Source: Acanthosepion esculentum (Eukaryota; Mollusca; Cephalopoda; Sepiida; Sepiidae). From it: a stretch of DNA of 64,000 nt. Numbering within the stretch: the first letter of the stretch is position 1; every line of letters starts with the position of its first letter. The DNA lies in NCBI GenBank assembly GCA_964036315.1, contig OZ038485.1, positions 93,050,285 to 93,114,284 on the forward strand. The letters are read 5' to 3'. Shown here in pieces: positions 55,265 through 64,000 of this stretch. The notes under the pieces were generated by a model. The model was not told where the DNA came from, made no database searches, and saw nothing but the letters and a program-made list of their open reading frames with translations. Position numbers and translations under genes: made by a program.

Positions 55265-55400
55265 TTTTTAATTCAGAGTTGCCCTCCTAAAGTGGTTACC
55301 ACCCTAGCCCACCCTGTTATTTATCCGTGAGCGGGTCCTGGAGAAGAAGATGATTCATGCCTTTCCCAAGTGTATAAGTGTGGATAAATAACTTATATCA
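55265..55400 (-). mobile_element. tRNA-derived SINE fragment
   Basis: GTTGCCCTCCTAAAGTGGTT + ACCACCC, GTCCTGGAGAAGAAGATGAT + TCATGCCTTTCCCAAG and TGTGGATAAATAA follow the reversed body of the SINE at 27255 and 41475. The tRNA-like head is lost. Confidence 0.45.
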
Positions 55401-56229
55401 TATGCGAGAATTTAAACTACTAAATTAGCCAGTATTTTGGTGTTAATAAAATGATCTTCCCAAGATTTCTCTCCTACTAACTTCCTTTTTTTATTTGCTT
55501 AAGTGTTTTTATTTATTTTATTTTCTCATCATGGATAGTAATGTTTGGGAAACAAATGAAATGAATAAATCGTCAAGCCCTTCGTGGTAGGTTGAGATTT
55601 ATTGTCTGTTAGTTCATTCTATGTAACCGCAACTCACGAGTTAATGAAGAAATGCGGCTTTCCAATCAATAATGTCTATAAAAATAGCCACCGTTTCTAA
55701 CTTCAGTTGCCTGTGCATTTATTGATGTTGCATTTACATATTGTTATCAGCGAGTCACTGAAAGGCTTTCGCGTTTGCATTGAACTGAAGTACTGACGTA
55801 AGTAATGACAAGAATAAACATGCTGGACCGTATCAGACGTGGGTTTGCCGATGACGAATTTCCTGGATCCGCAGAACCGGTCCAACAAATTATATTTTAA
55901 GGGTCTTGAAAATGTGTTCTTTTGTGATAGCGAAAAAGAAAATCTTCAGTTGCTTTTGTTTCAGCATGGGCGGCGTGATTATTCCAGGCGAATAGAACTA
56001 ACGCGTTACGTCTAAATGGTTCACGCAATTGGTGTATTAAAGCAATTTAATGAAAAGGAATTTTATTGGTTTCCTTTTTTGGACCGAGATGGGGTGGCGC
56101 GAATTCAGTAAACAATCATCTTTTTATGCGCCGTCTCCCTTCAGGACGTGACCGATCACAGCTCTCCATAGTTTCCTATACTTTGACGCATTATTTATAT
56201 CATCTAACTATAGTCACCCGCTCCATCAC
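55401..56229. other. No gene recognised
   Basis: Non-coding sequence of mixed composition. No motif identified. Confidence 0.45.
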
Positions 56230-57420
56230 ATGTTACAATATTAATAGAAAATTTGAAGAGACCCATATCTATCCCCACATCAGCTTATTCTATGCATGAT
56301 ATATCGATGATATATTCTTTTTATACGCGTGCAATGACGACAAACATACCCAATTCCGCAGAACCCTAAACACAGTACACGACTCAAGTTTCACTAGGAA
56401 AATTCCACAAGATCGGTAACATTTTTAGACACCTGCATTTACATAGATGAAAACAGGAAACTACAAACGACACTACACACTAAAATCACCGACACCCACG
56501 AATATCTACACTTTAAGTCTTCCCATCCTAAACACCTCAAGGAGGACCTTCCCCTATTCACAAGCACTCAGAAGGCTATGTTCCATCAATGAAGAACTAA
56601 ATAAACACACCCAAAATCAGGAGCATCAATTCACAACACGCGGCTATAAACAACACCTAATCAGGGAACAAATAAATAAAGCAATTTCCACACCTAGAGA
56701 AAACACCCTAATGTACAAGATTAAAAATAAACTCAGTTGCATCTTTCTAGTAACCACATTCAATCCCATTCTGCCTCCACTATCCCTGATAATACTACGT
56801 CTCAAACCAAACCTAATAAAATAATTTTTGAGGAACTTGACCTCCTAGCATATTGTAGGCCTAAGAACCTAAAGGAAATTATAGGTAGTAACCACATTTC
56901 AGGGGATAAGGTAATCCGTAATAAACCAAAAACAAAACAACAGGATTTTCCTAACTATGTAACAAAAAAAAGAGCTTGTGCTGTAACCACATTAGCCACA
57001 CCAATTCATTCACTAGCCCTGGCACTAAATCTACTTTTTAAAATCTACCACGACTCTAACTGTAGAAGTCATAACATAATTTACCTCCTAGAATGCACAC
57101 TATGCAAGAAACAATATGTAGGAAAATCTGAATGACCCTTTCACTACAGAATTAATAATTATCGTAATCGAATTAAATAGCTCCTCCCCCCCAAAGATTA
57201 CATTATTTCCGCCTACAAAAACACGATTTTAAAACCCATGCCAAATTCACTATAATTGAGAAAATAGAAAAGTTCAGAGCAGATAACATTAGGAAGATTT
57301 TAGAAGGCCATGAAGATCAGTAGATTCGGCGCCTAAAAACGTTTAATCCAGACGGGCTTAATCACAAATTTAACAACATAGATAGAATTAATATATAACC
57401 CCACAAATCAGGCCCTACCC
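56230..57420 (+). pseudogene. Penelope-like element RT and GIY-YIG, decayed
   Basis: The plus strand, in shifting frames, gives RKFEETHIYPHISLFYA, a TGA (56297-56299) and YIDDIFFLYACND. The YIDD is the RT catalytic box, and the TGA falls where Penelope-type RTs have Arg. Next come a thumb-like region (TFLDTCIYIDENRKLQTTLH, HFKSSHPKHLKEDLPYSQAL + RRLCSINEE, HLIREQINKAIS) and a linker. The GIY-YIG start is HNIIYLLECTLCKKQYVGKS (CX2C between the YLL and YVG parts), then FHYRINNYRNRI. The end has TFNPDGLNHKFNN. Several stops and frameshifts. The 5' third of RT is absent. RT followed by GIY-YIG is the defining layout of Penelope elements. Confidence 0.75.
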
Positions 57421-57479
57421 ACATTTCTCACCCACACAATGCAGACATGCTTGCGGAGGTGTTGATGCCTCACACTTGT

Positions 57480-57625
57480 ACACTCATCCGTACTAATATA
57501 CACACTTACAGATATAATACTCACTCACTCCCTAATGAGTTACATGATAACACACACCCATACTAATATACACACTTACACACATTATACTCACTCACTC
57601 CTTAAGAACCAAATAACACACACAC
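57480..57625. repeat. Tandem repeat, period about 70 bp
   Basis: Two copies share ACTAATATACACACTTACA and ATACTCACTCACTCC, then diverge. It lies just after the Penelope-like gene and may be part of its 3' region. Confidence 0.55.
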
Positions 57626-57752
57626 TTAACAGAGACACATCCCCTTTCCAGGAACCAATGAAATTGTGAAAATGACCAAAGGAATTCAGAGCAGCAGGAA
57701 CCTATCCAATTCTTATCTTAAATAACAACTTAAAAGAGACTGTTTGACCAAC

Positions 57753-58041
57753 TGTTATTGTCCAATATCCTCGTCGCCACTGTTATGGTCCAATATCCTC
57801 GTCGCCACTGTTATGATCCAAGGTTAGGACAATGGAAGAACAACACGAACACAAAAGTAGAAATAACAAAGATATAATAAACAGAATAATAATACAGGAT
57901 TTGAAGGTGTGAGTATGACTGTCAGTCTGGTTTGGAGTGAACTACTATTGGCTCGACTCGATTCCCTCTCCCCTCTTGAGAGGCGCAGTATTTATAGTGT
58001 CAGGAAGAGTTCACTGTCGTTATAGGTAATGTCCCATAACA
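57753..58041 (-). mobile_element. Short gypsy LTR plus two extra primer-site units
   Basis: LTR 57809-58041 (233 bp; TGTTATGATCC ... GTCCCATAACA in plus reading). To its left are two 28-bp units (57753-57780, 57781-57808), each made of an LTR edge TGTTAT(T/G)GTCCAAT and a tRNA-type ATCCTCGTCGCCA. The 5-bp CCAAC occurs immediately before 57753 and immediately after 58041. So the target duplication encloses the LTR together with both extra units. The orientation is minus: the LTR reads ATAAATACTGCGCCTCTCAA + GAGG like the solo LTR at 7499-8328. No internal coding sequence. Confidence 0.8.
57795..57807 (-). promoter_or_regulatory. Primer-binding-site sequence, tRNA-Ser type
   Basis: Minus-strand TGGCGACGAGGAT, 1 nt from the LTR end and repeated at 57767-57779. 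Same primer sequence as in the gypsy element at 29283-32220. Confidence 0.6.
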
Positions 58042-58214
58042 CCAACTCAAGAACTGACCAAAGTTTATGTTAAAGAAATAAAAAAAGCAAATGAAAATGA
58101 CAGACAAAAGTTCATTTTCTCCATCAAGTCATTCATTTCTGTATTTCACTGCTATTAACAAGCACAATTTTTTTCTCCTAATGATGGCCATGCTGACCGA
58201 AACTAATCGAGTTA

Positions 58215-58275
<61 letters not shown>

Positions 58276-59140
58276 CAGGATCATTTACCAACTCGGTCAA
58301 GATGATCTTCACCCTCTCTATATTTCTAACTACTCTTTAATCTGAAACTCCTTTCTATAGTGCCAAGCGTCTTATGAATTGAGTTGGATCTTTTCTAGTT
58401 GATTGCTTTAGCTCTAAGTTGAACTGCCGATCCCCCATTGATGTTGTGACCTTCCTCTCTAATATTCAGTCTTTTTTTAAAACTTATTCTGCTTTCTCTT
58501 GATCGTTGGTACCATTGACTTAAGTGGTACCAACAACTTAAGTTGGTACCAACATTGTCTTGCGTGTTGCTATCATTACTGAAGACCTGAATGATCTTTT
58601 TCGTTTCACCATTGTTCAGTTGAGAAGGCTGACACAAAACGATTTTAACCTATTCTTTTTCTAGCTGAAAGTCTCAAATGTTTTTTCTATGATTTATTTT
58701 TACGACAATTGGGGTCAAGATGTCTAAACGTCTTATGTGAAAGCCTGGAAAAAAGAAGCTCAGTTAGTTTAGTGGTTTTTACTTATTGAACATTTTGTCG
58801 AATGGGCAATTATGGTATTACACTATTTGAACAATTTTACTGTTACATCCAATATTTCCAAATATCACATCGACTGATACATGAGTAACCAATAAATACA
58901 AATTAATAGAAATAGGAAATTATATCAGATTTTTTTAAAATCCATAAACAATAGATTTCGAATAAATAATGATAATGCTAATATTGGCCATTTCCTTATA
59001 AGGAAATATTCAGCATTCATTGACAGACCAGCCAGTTCTGCGGCCTGTTTGAAATTCATAAAATATTTTATAACATAATATGAAACACTTTTTCAGGCAT
59101 ATAGTTTTCTCAAGTCTCAGGGGTTATTTATTTTTTTAGA
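58042..59140. other. No gene; (TA)n tract and a small palindrome
   Basis: Contains a TA run (58217-58272). At 58503-58552 the words GGTACCA and CTTAAG alternate in inverted order (TTGGTACCATTGACTTAAG / AACTTAAGTTGGTACCAA), making a short cruciform-capable palindrome. A minus-strand 80-codon frame (58395-58637) around it has no recognised motif. Confidence 0.5.
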
Positions 59141-59141
59141 C

Positions 59142-59392
<251 letters not shown>

Positions 59393-59414
59393 CTGTTTAT
59401 ACGTTATTTTTATA

Positions 59415-59459
59415 TGTAAAGATATTTAAGTAAATGCTCTGTTTATAATAAACAGCATG
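59415..59459. repeat. Fragment of the 8534-8814 palindromic element
   Basis: GATATTTAAGTAAATGCTCT + GTTTATAATAAACAG matches one arm of the element at 8534-8814. Confidence 0.65.
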
Positions 59460-59779
59460 AACAACATTTATATGTATATTATTTTGAACAAACACTGTTT
59501 AGTGTTAATTTCTTTTTCATTTTGTTTTTAACCAAGGCGCCTTTCGCCCAGCACTTCTTCAGAGGCCAACGTTGGCATAAGTATTATCACAAAATTGGTA
59601 CGAATAGATAAGTAATAGGGAGGAAGATTTGAAGTGCGTCTAAAACATGTAAAGTCACGATTAATATACATGTAAATTCAAAACGTTGTAAATACACCAG
59701 CGTGAGTGTAAAATATGAAATAAATTAAGGCTCACGATCATCCCAATAAATGAAGTGACCGAAGAAGATTCTCCTTTTG
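59460..59779. other. No gene; hammerhead-like word
   Basis: The minus strand at about 59533-59563 reads CTGAAGAAGTGCTGGGCGAA + AGGCGCC, a phrase of the CTGA..A...GAAA type seen near Penelope-like elements. Otherwise nothing. Confidence 0.35.
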
Positions 59780-60325
59780 CTTGCATAAAGAAGGTTGCTG
59801 TAATTTATATATATATATACATATATGATGAAAATGTGGAAAAGACAAAGCAAAATCCGAATATGTGAGTTTACAAGTTTTTATTTTGTTTTTGTTTTTG
59901 TTATTCTGTCGACGTCAGACGTTTCGGTCAAATAGACCTTCTTTTTCCCTGTGCGCAGGTCTTGGTAGTTGCCGCCCACGCGACGCCAGCATATCCGACT
60001 CTAAGAAAGAATACTTGACTTTAGAATTTCAGTTTTTCTGTTTCTGACCAGTCCTGTATATATCGTCTCTCCATCAAACTTAAATCTAATATAAATATGT
60101 CTCCATTAACCATGTCCCGAAGAAGGTCTATTTGACCGAAACGTCTGACGTCGACAGAATAACAAAAACAAAAACAAAATAAAAACAGTAAACTCACATA
60201 TTCGGATTTTGCTTTGTCTTTTCCACATTTTCATCATACCGTCGGATCTACATCCACACATTTGCTTACATATACATATATATATATATGTGTATTTAGG
60301 CAGCAATCCTTCTTTCATGCACATT
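59780..60325. mobile_element. Large inverted-repeat element
   Basis: Inner arms 59826-59943 and 60120-60238 are nearly perfect reverse complements over about 118 bp, including GATGAAAATGTGGAAAAGAC, CAAAATCCGAATATGTGAGT and TCTGTCGACGTCAGACG. Weaker complementarity extends outwards (AAAGAAGGTTGCTG near 59788; CAGCAATCCTTCTTT near 60302). A unique spacer of about 175 bp lies between. The right arm carries GAAGAAGGTCTATTTGACCG + AAACGTC, with a perfect 4-bp stem. No coding capacity. Confidence 0.75.
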
Positions 60326-60865
60326 TCATTGATTACGACAGACAAGGTGCTGTTATATAGTTTTTTTATGCAATTTCTCATGCGATCTAATATTCTTTTT
60401 CTTTTCAGATAATAAATTATATAAAAACTGTAAAAAATGTTATTTTTATACGAGCGCTTTTGGCTATATATTTAGGCATTTTCAAGGATTAAATATTTTA
60501 ACTGTTAAATAAGAAATAGTTTGTTGCATGTATGTTTTATAAAATGTTTTCATTTTTCAAAACACAGTCAAGATATTGTGTCCATGTTCATAGTTGATAT
60601 TATTAAGTGTTGTTTTTTGTTTTTATTAATAAGGCTTCCATTATTTTTAACTGTTTTTTTGCATGTGGATGATGCTATTATATTAGTTTTGTCAACAAGT
60701 ATGTTACTAATATTTAAAAATGAGATCTAATTGAGCTATTGTCAGAAAGGTGTAGAGTGAGTCTGCGTGTCAAACATGTTGAAGTGTGACCTATATAATT
60801 ATTTACGAATTTTAATTGATCAAGAATACAATTCCTAATGGACATTTAAATTCGTAAATAATATT

Positions 60866-60870
<5 letters not shown>
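60326..60870. other. No gene recognised
   Basis: AT-rich sequence with no motif. Confidence 0.45.
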
Positions 60871-60932
<62 letters not shown>

Positions 60933-60940
60933 TGTATGTA
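60871..60940. repeat. (TA)n-(TGTA)n microsatellite
   Basis: A TA run to about 60917, then TGTA units. The words CGTAAATAATTA (60807) and its near-complement at 60855 lie just upstream as a small inverted repeat. Confidence 0.85.
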
Positions 60941-61076
60941 AATCAAATAACTAGATATTAGCAACCGGAAACGCGGGTGCTGGCGTGCATACACAGGTAA
61001 GCAAATAAATAATTGCCAAATTTTGCCATGAGGTGTAAACAAAATAGTGGTCGATACGGTGACCCAGAGATAAGAA

Positions 61077-61149
<73 letters not shown>
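61077..61149. repeat. (TA)n-(GT)n microsatellite
   Basis: TA run followed by a GT run of about 50 bp. Confidence 0.95.
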
Positions 61150-61151
<2 letters not shown>

Positions 61152-61164
61152 AAAGGAAAGATGG

Positions 61165-61890
61165 AAAAAACTTTGTGACGCGTTTCATCCGTCAGGACTT
61201 TATCGGACTGGGTTTGTTTACGTTATTGCGAATACACAAGCGCTCGAATGAGAGACGCTGAGAGTTTTAAATTTAGAATTATTATTTTATATTAAAACAT
61301 AGAATAAAATTGGTCGCAACTACATCTGCAACAATAAAAGACTTAATTAATAAACAATAAGCCAAAACATGAATGAATAATTTACTCTATCACCTGCAAG
61401 AATTACCAAGAAGAATATATTGGAGAAACCTATAAAAGTTTAAATAAAAGATTATATGAACACAAAAGAGACACTTAAAAATAAAACAACGCACAAAATG
61501 TATCGGTTATTCACCGTAAAGAAACTGACCTCAATTTTGTCATAAATAATGCTAGTCTAATTAAAGGGGAAATAACTCTGTTAGACGAAAATGTCGAAAA
61601 TCGAGAAAATGCCTTAATCTTTAGTAAGACTAAATTTACGTTCAGGTTCTTGCAACGTTTCAACATTCTTGGAAGATCTTCTGCTATCACAATGGGATAC
61701 TTAATAAAAAAAACAGACGATGGATACAAAAAGAATTTACATGAAATTGGCTATATTTTATTACAAAATAATATTTCTAAATTTAAAACTCCCGCGATCT
61801 CTCATTCGTGAGCATGCGTAGTCACAACAACCCAGTTTGCTGAAGTCCAAACGGAGGAAACACGTCACAAACACTTTTCCCAGTTTCTCA
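61165..61890 (+). mobile_element. Penelope-like remnant inside inverted repeats
   Basis: The left flank (61165-61260, read on the minus strand) and the right flank (61790-61890, plus strand) share, in order, TCTCTCATTCG, AACCCAGT, AAGTCC..ACGGA.GAAAC.CGTCACAAA. So the flanks are inverted copies of one sequence. A GIY-YIG frame lies between them. Partial terminal repeats that may be inverted are a known property of Penelope-like elements. The word CTGACGGATGAAACGCGTC (minus, 61178-61196) is of the type found in their hammerhead ribozymes, but it is not a complete consensus. Confidence 0.65.
61380..61812 (+). pseudogene. GIY-YIG endonuclease fragment, second Penelope type
   Basis: IYSITCKNYQEEYIGETYKS + LNKRLYEHKRDT is the GIY-YIG core (Tyr of IYSITC, YIG, and the Arg in NKRLYEH). 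After two in-frame stops (from 61476) come VSVIHRKETDLNFVINNASL + IKGEITLL and ENVENRENALIF, which follow the family (.H....H.I.F..A......R...E...I). The frame then stays open to TGA at 61812. The RT is absent. Confidence 0.7.
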
Positions 61891-62098
61891 TACATCTTTT
61901 CCCTCAAAAGTGCTTCTTGATATATAAAAATTCATATAAGAATGTATATATCGTTATCCCATATATATATATATATTACAATTGGGATTAGGATACCTTT
62001 AGTTAATGATCATTTTACTTACGAATTTTAATTTTAAAATTGAAAATTGAAATGTGTTAATAAGGACTCGCTTGGATTATACCAACGGATTACAACCT

Positions 62099-62099
<1 letters not shown>
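61891..62099. other. No gene recognised
   Basis: Short unique AT-rich sequence. Confidence 0.4.

Positions 62100-62187
<88 letters not shown>
62100..62187. repeat. (AC)n-(AT)n microsatellite
   Basis: AC run (62100-62139) followed by an AT run (to about 62187). Confidence 0.95.
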
Positions 62188-62189
<2 letters not shown>

Positions 62190-62286
62190 GCATATCTTCA
62201 TTCTAGCATGTTTGGTTGAATAATCTGGACGCATTACGTCAATTTTTATTTTAATCCTCTCGATTTCTCTGATCAAATTTTAATGC

Positions 62287-63090
62287 TGATATTAAATTCA
62301 TTAAGGAACGCGCCGTAGTGTTTTTCATTTCTTTTATTTTCCCAAGTTCTTTCAATCGTTGGTAAAATCCTAAAAAATCATAAGCACTAATATATCCCCT
62401 ACTCATCCCAGTAAAAAATAAAACTAATTATATACTGCACTAAATTTAATACAACTAACTCAATAGTCCGCAATAACTCCTCTCTGTCAACTGGTGATTT
62501 ACAAAAGACCAACATTGTATATCAATTTATATGACCTTTAGGAGATGGTATCCCTGACAAAAATTAAATAAATATATATTTGTTTACCGAAAACAACATT
62601 ATCAAGGAGACTTACACTACATATTTCGGACACAAGCTCTATCGTACAACACTGGAAGATACATTCCTGTCTTCATTCACAAGTACACTCCATCATGAGA
62701 AAAAAACAAATCTTCAAATCCTTGAAACCCTCTATATAAGTAACATACAAGCAACACTAAATAGTACCAGTTATGAATATAGCAAAAATGTTTTAAAATG
62801 TCTATAATAGCATTATTTTTAAAATGCTTAAATTATAATTAAAAAAAATACAATTATATAAATTAAAATTCCCTCTCTTAAATAAAAACAGGAAAACATA
62901 ATAGCTTACTTTTTTAATTTAATTACAACAGAGCGTGTTCATGCGTATTTACGAAAAAATCACTCCTATCAATTGCAATTGATGTTTTTTTCTTAGCGAT
63001 TCACCCCTGAAGATGATCACGGATGAGATTGAAAGTACTTGGGAAAATAAAAGAAATTTACGGCGCCTTCTTTAATGTATCATATATCAA
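62287..63090 (+). mobile_element. Penelope-like remnant inside inverted repeats
   Basis: Left arm 62287-62354 and right arm 63028-63090 are reverse complements (TTTCTTTTATTTTCCCAAGT + .CTTTCAATC, and GGCGCCGTA-type outer part). Just inside the right arm is CCCCTGAAGATGATCACGGA + TGAGATTGAAAG, a CTGA..A...GAAA word of the type seen in Penelope hammerheads. The GIY-YIG fragment listed next lies between the arms. Confidence 0.65.
62540..62808 (+). pseudogene. GIY-YIG C-terminal fragment of a Penelope-like element
   Basis: The frame contains YTTYFGHKLYRTTLEDTF-like decayed core sequence and then a well-kept end, LQILETLYISNIQATLNSTS + YEYSKNVLKCL, with a TAA at 62806-62808. It is closely parallel to the end of the fragment at 1532-1852 (KILEAI.IKQLKPNLNQINY...NILKCL), so both belong to one group of Penelope-like elements. 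RT is missing. Confidence 0.65.
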
Positions 63091-64000
63091 CATTAAGAAG
63101 TAGATCAAAGCAATCGAGAAGATTAAAATAAAATAAATATACATAATATGTACAGATTAGTCAACCAAACATATGTAACAAGGTAACTTGTTTGTTAGGG
63201 TTAGTGTATTTTATAGTTCTTGTTTCTGGTTTCTGGTGGTAGAAAAACTTATAAGATTGAATCAAATTTTCCCAGGAGATTTGATTGTTAAAACATTGTC
63301 GTTCAAAGGATTGCAGGTCTCGAACACTGTTTCATTTATGTTCGCCTTAAGGCTTATCAGACGAATATGTAAGGTTGTTATTTTGAATGCAGATGGCCTT
63401 GATGTTTGGCGATATTTAAAGTCTGGATAAGTTAAAAACATACCAGAGGAAATGACCCTTTTGATCTCTCTTGTTATCGAGGAATGGTGAGAAAACCCGT
63501 GAGTGGATGAGCCCTCATATATACAGCATTTTTGGCGAACGGAGACAGAGAAAAATTCGCGACAATTGAGAGAACTACATCGTATATTGGCTGATCTACG
63601 CACGCAATTCACACCCGCCTGAAGTTAAACTGATATTCGATTTTCTGGCCAAAGTTTGAGAATATAGACTTTGGATCCGAATTGCTACCCTCTCCAGAGG
63701 TGTTAAGCTATATCAAGTTTTTCTCAATATTCTATCCTTAGTTGATATTATTAAAACTATCATTTTTTTTACCAAAATCAGGAATTCTTCCGACTTCTTT
63801 TCTTCAACCCAATCGTCAAAGAAAATATCATGGTTTAATAAATCATAAGGAAGGGCAACCCCAACCCTTTCTTGTCACTAAGAAACACAACACTTTCCAG
63901 CAACTCTAGACGATCGACGACTTAACTGGCACCAACTGCTTGGCCAGTTTAAAACTGTATCTAACCACTTATCCAAGGTGAAGATATATGCATACTAGTG
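63091..64000. other. No gene recognised
   Basis: Two overlapping opposite-strand frames (63188-63430 plus; 63262-63612 minus) lack recognisable motifs. No other feature seen to the window end. Confidence 0.4.

Noticed and set aside
63188..63612. Overlapping opposite-strand frames of 80 and 116 codons
   Set aside because: No motif, no supporting signals, and mutually overlapping. Most likely chance frames.

Overview
This looks like animal nuclear DNA, most likely from a coleoid cephalopod (octopus-type genome). The reasons are the AT-rich intergenic texture, the very many (TA)n, (GT)n and (GATA)n microsatellites, tRNA-derived SINEs of a type I associate with octopus, and the mix of RTE-like LINEs, Penelope-like elements, Tc1/mariner elements and Ty3/gypsy LTRs. 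The species assignment is inference. I find no host protein-coding exon, rRNA gene or intact tRNA gene. Almost every recognisable open frame belongs to a transposable element or is an artefact of a simple or tandem repeat.

Layout. 0-9 kb: microsatellites, hairpin-type non-autonomous elements (288-397, 2528-2762, 8534-8814), a Penelope GIY-YIG fragment (1532-1852), two decayed Tc1/mariner transposases (4024-4470, 6440-7229), and a solo LTR (7499-8328) with a perfect 5-bp target duplication that carries an internal array of hairpin-rich units. 9-27 kb: four copies of a SINE family, two of which keep a 5S rRNA-derived head in front of a tRNA-like part; several LINE reverse-transcriptase tails; a nearly full-length but inactive mariner (17885-19154); and tandem or direct repeats. 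27-35 kb: a nested region with a second hairpin-unit array (27755-28400), repeated RTE pieces and an internally deleted Ty3/gypsy element (29283-32220, minus strand) with both LTRs. Its leader repeats the primer-binding region about four times. 35-42 kb: remnants of three transposase families, a pogo-like MITE, an inverted repeat enclosing a tRNA-like SINE, an internally deleted mariner (40561-41439) and a SINE.

42.3-55.1 kb is one 12.7-kb satellite array. Its units are 93 or 107 bp, built from a 14-bp motif, with multi-kilobase higher-order duplications and degenerate edges. The long open frames here are not genes. 55-64 kb holds a decayed Penelope-like RT plus GIY-YIG gene (56230-57420), a short LTR flanked by extra primer-site units within one target duplication (57753-58041), a large inverted repeat (59780-60325) and two Penelope remnants, each enclosed by inverted repeats (61165-61890, 62287-63090).

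The most interesting observations are: (1) tandemly repeated tRNA-Ser-type primer-binding segments in two related LTR elements; (2) the hairpin-chain unit shared by the solo LTR and a second locus, with compensatory base changes in a 15-bp stem; (3) the chimeric 5S-tRNA SINE; (4) the higher-order structure of the satellite; and (5) Penelope remnants inside inverted repeats with hammerhead-like motifs.
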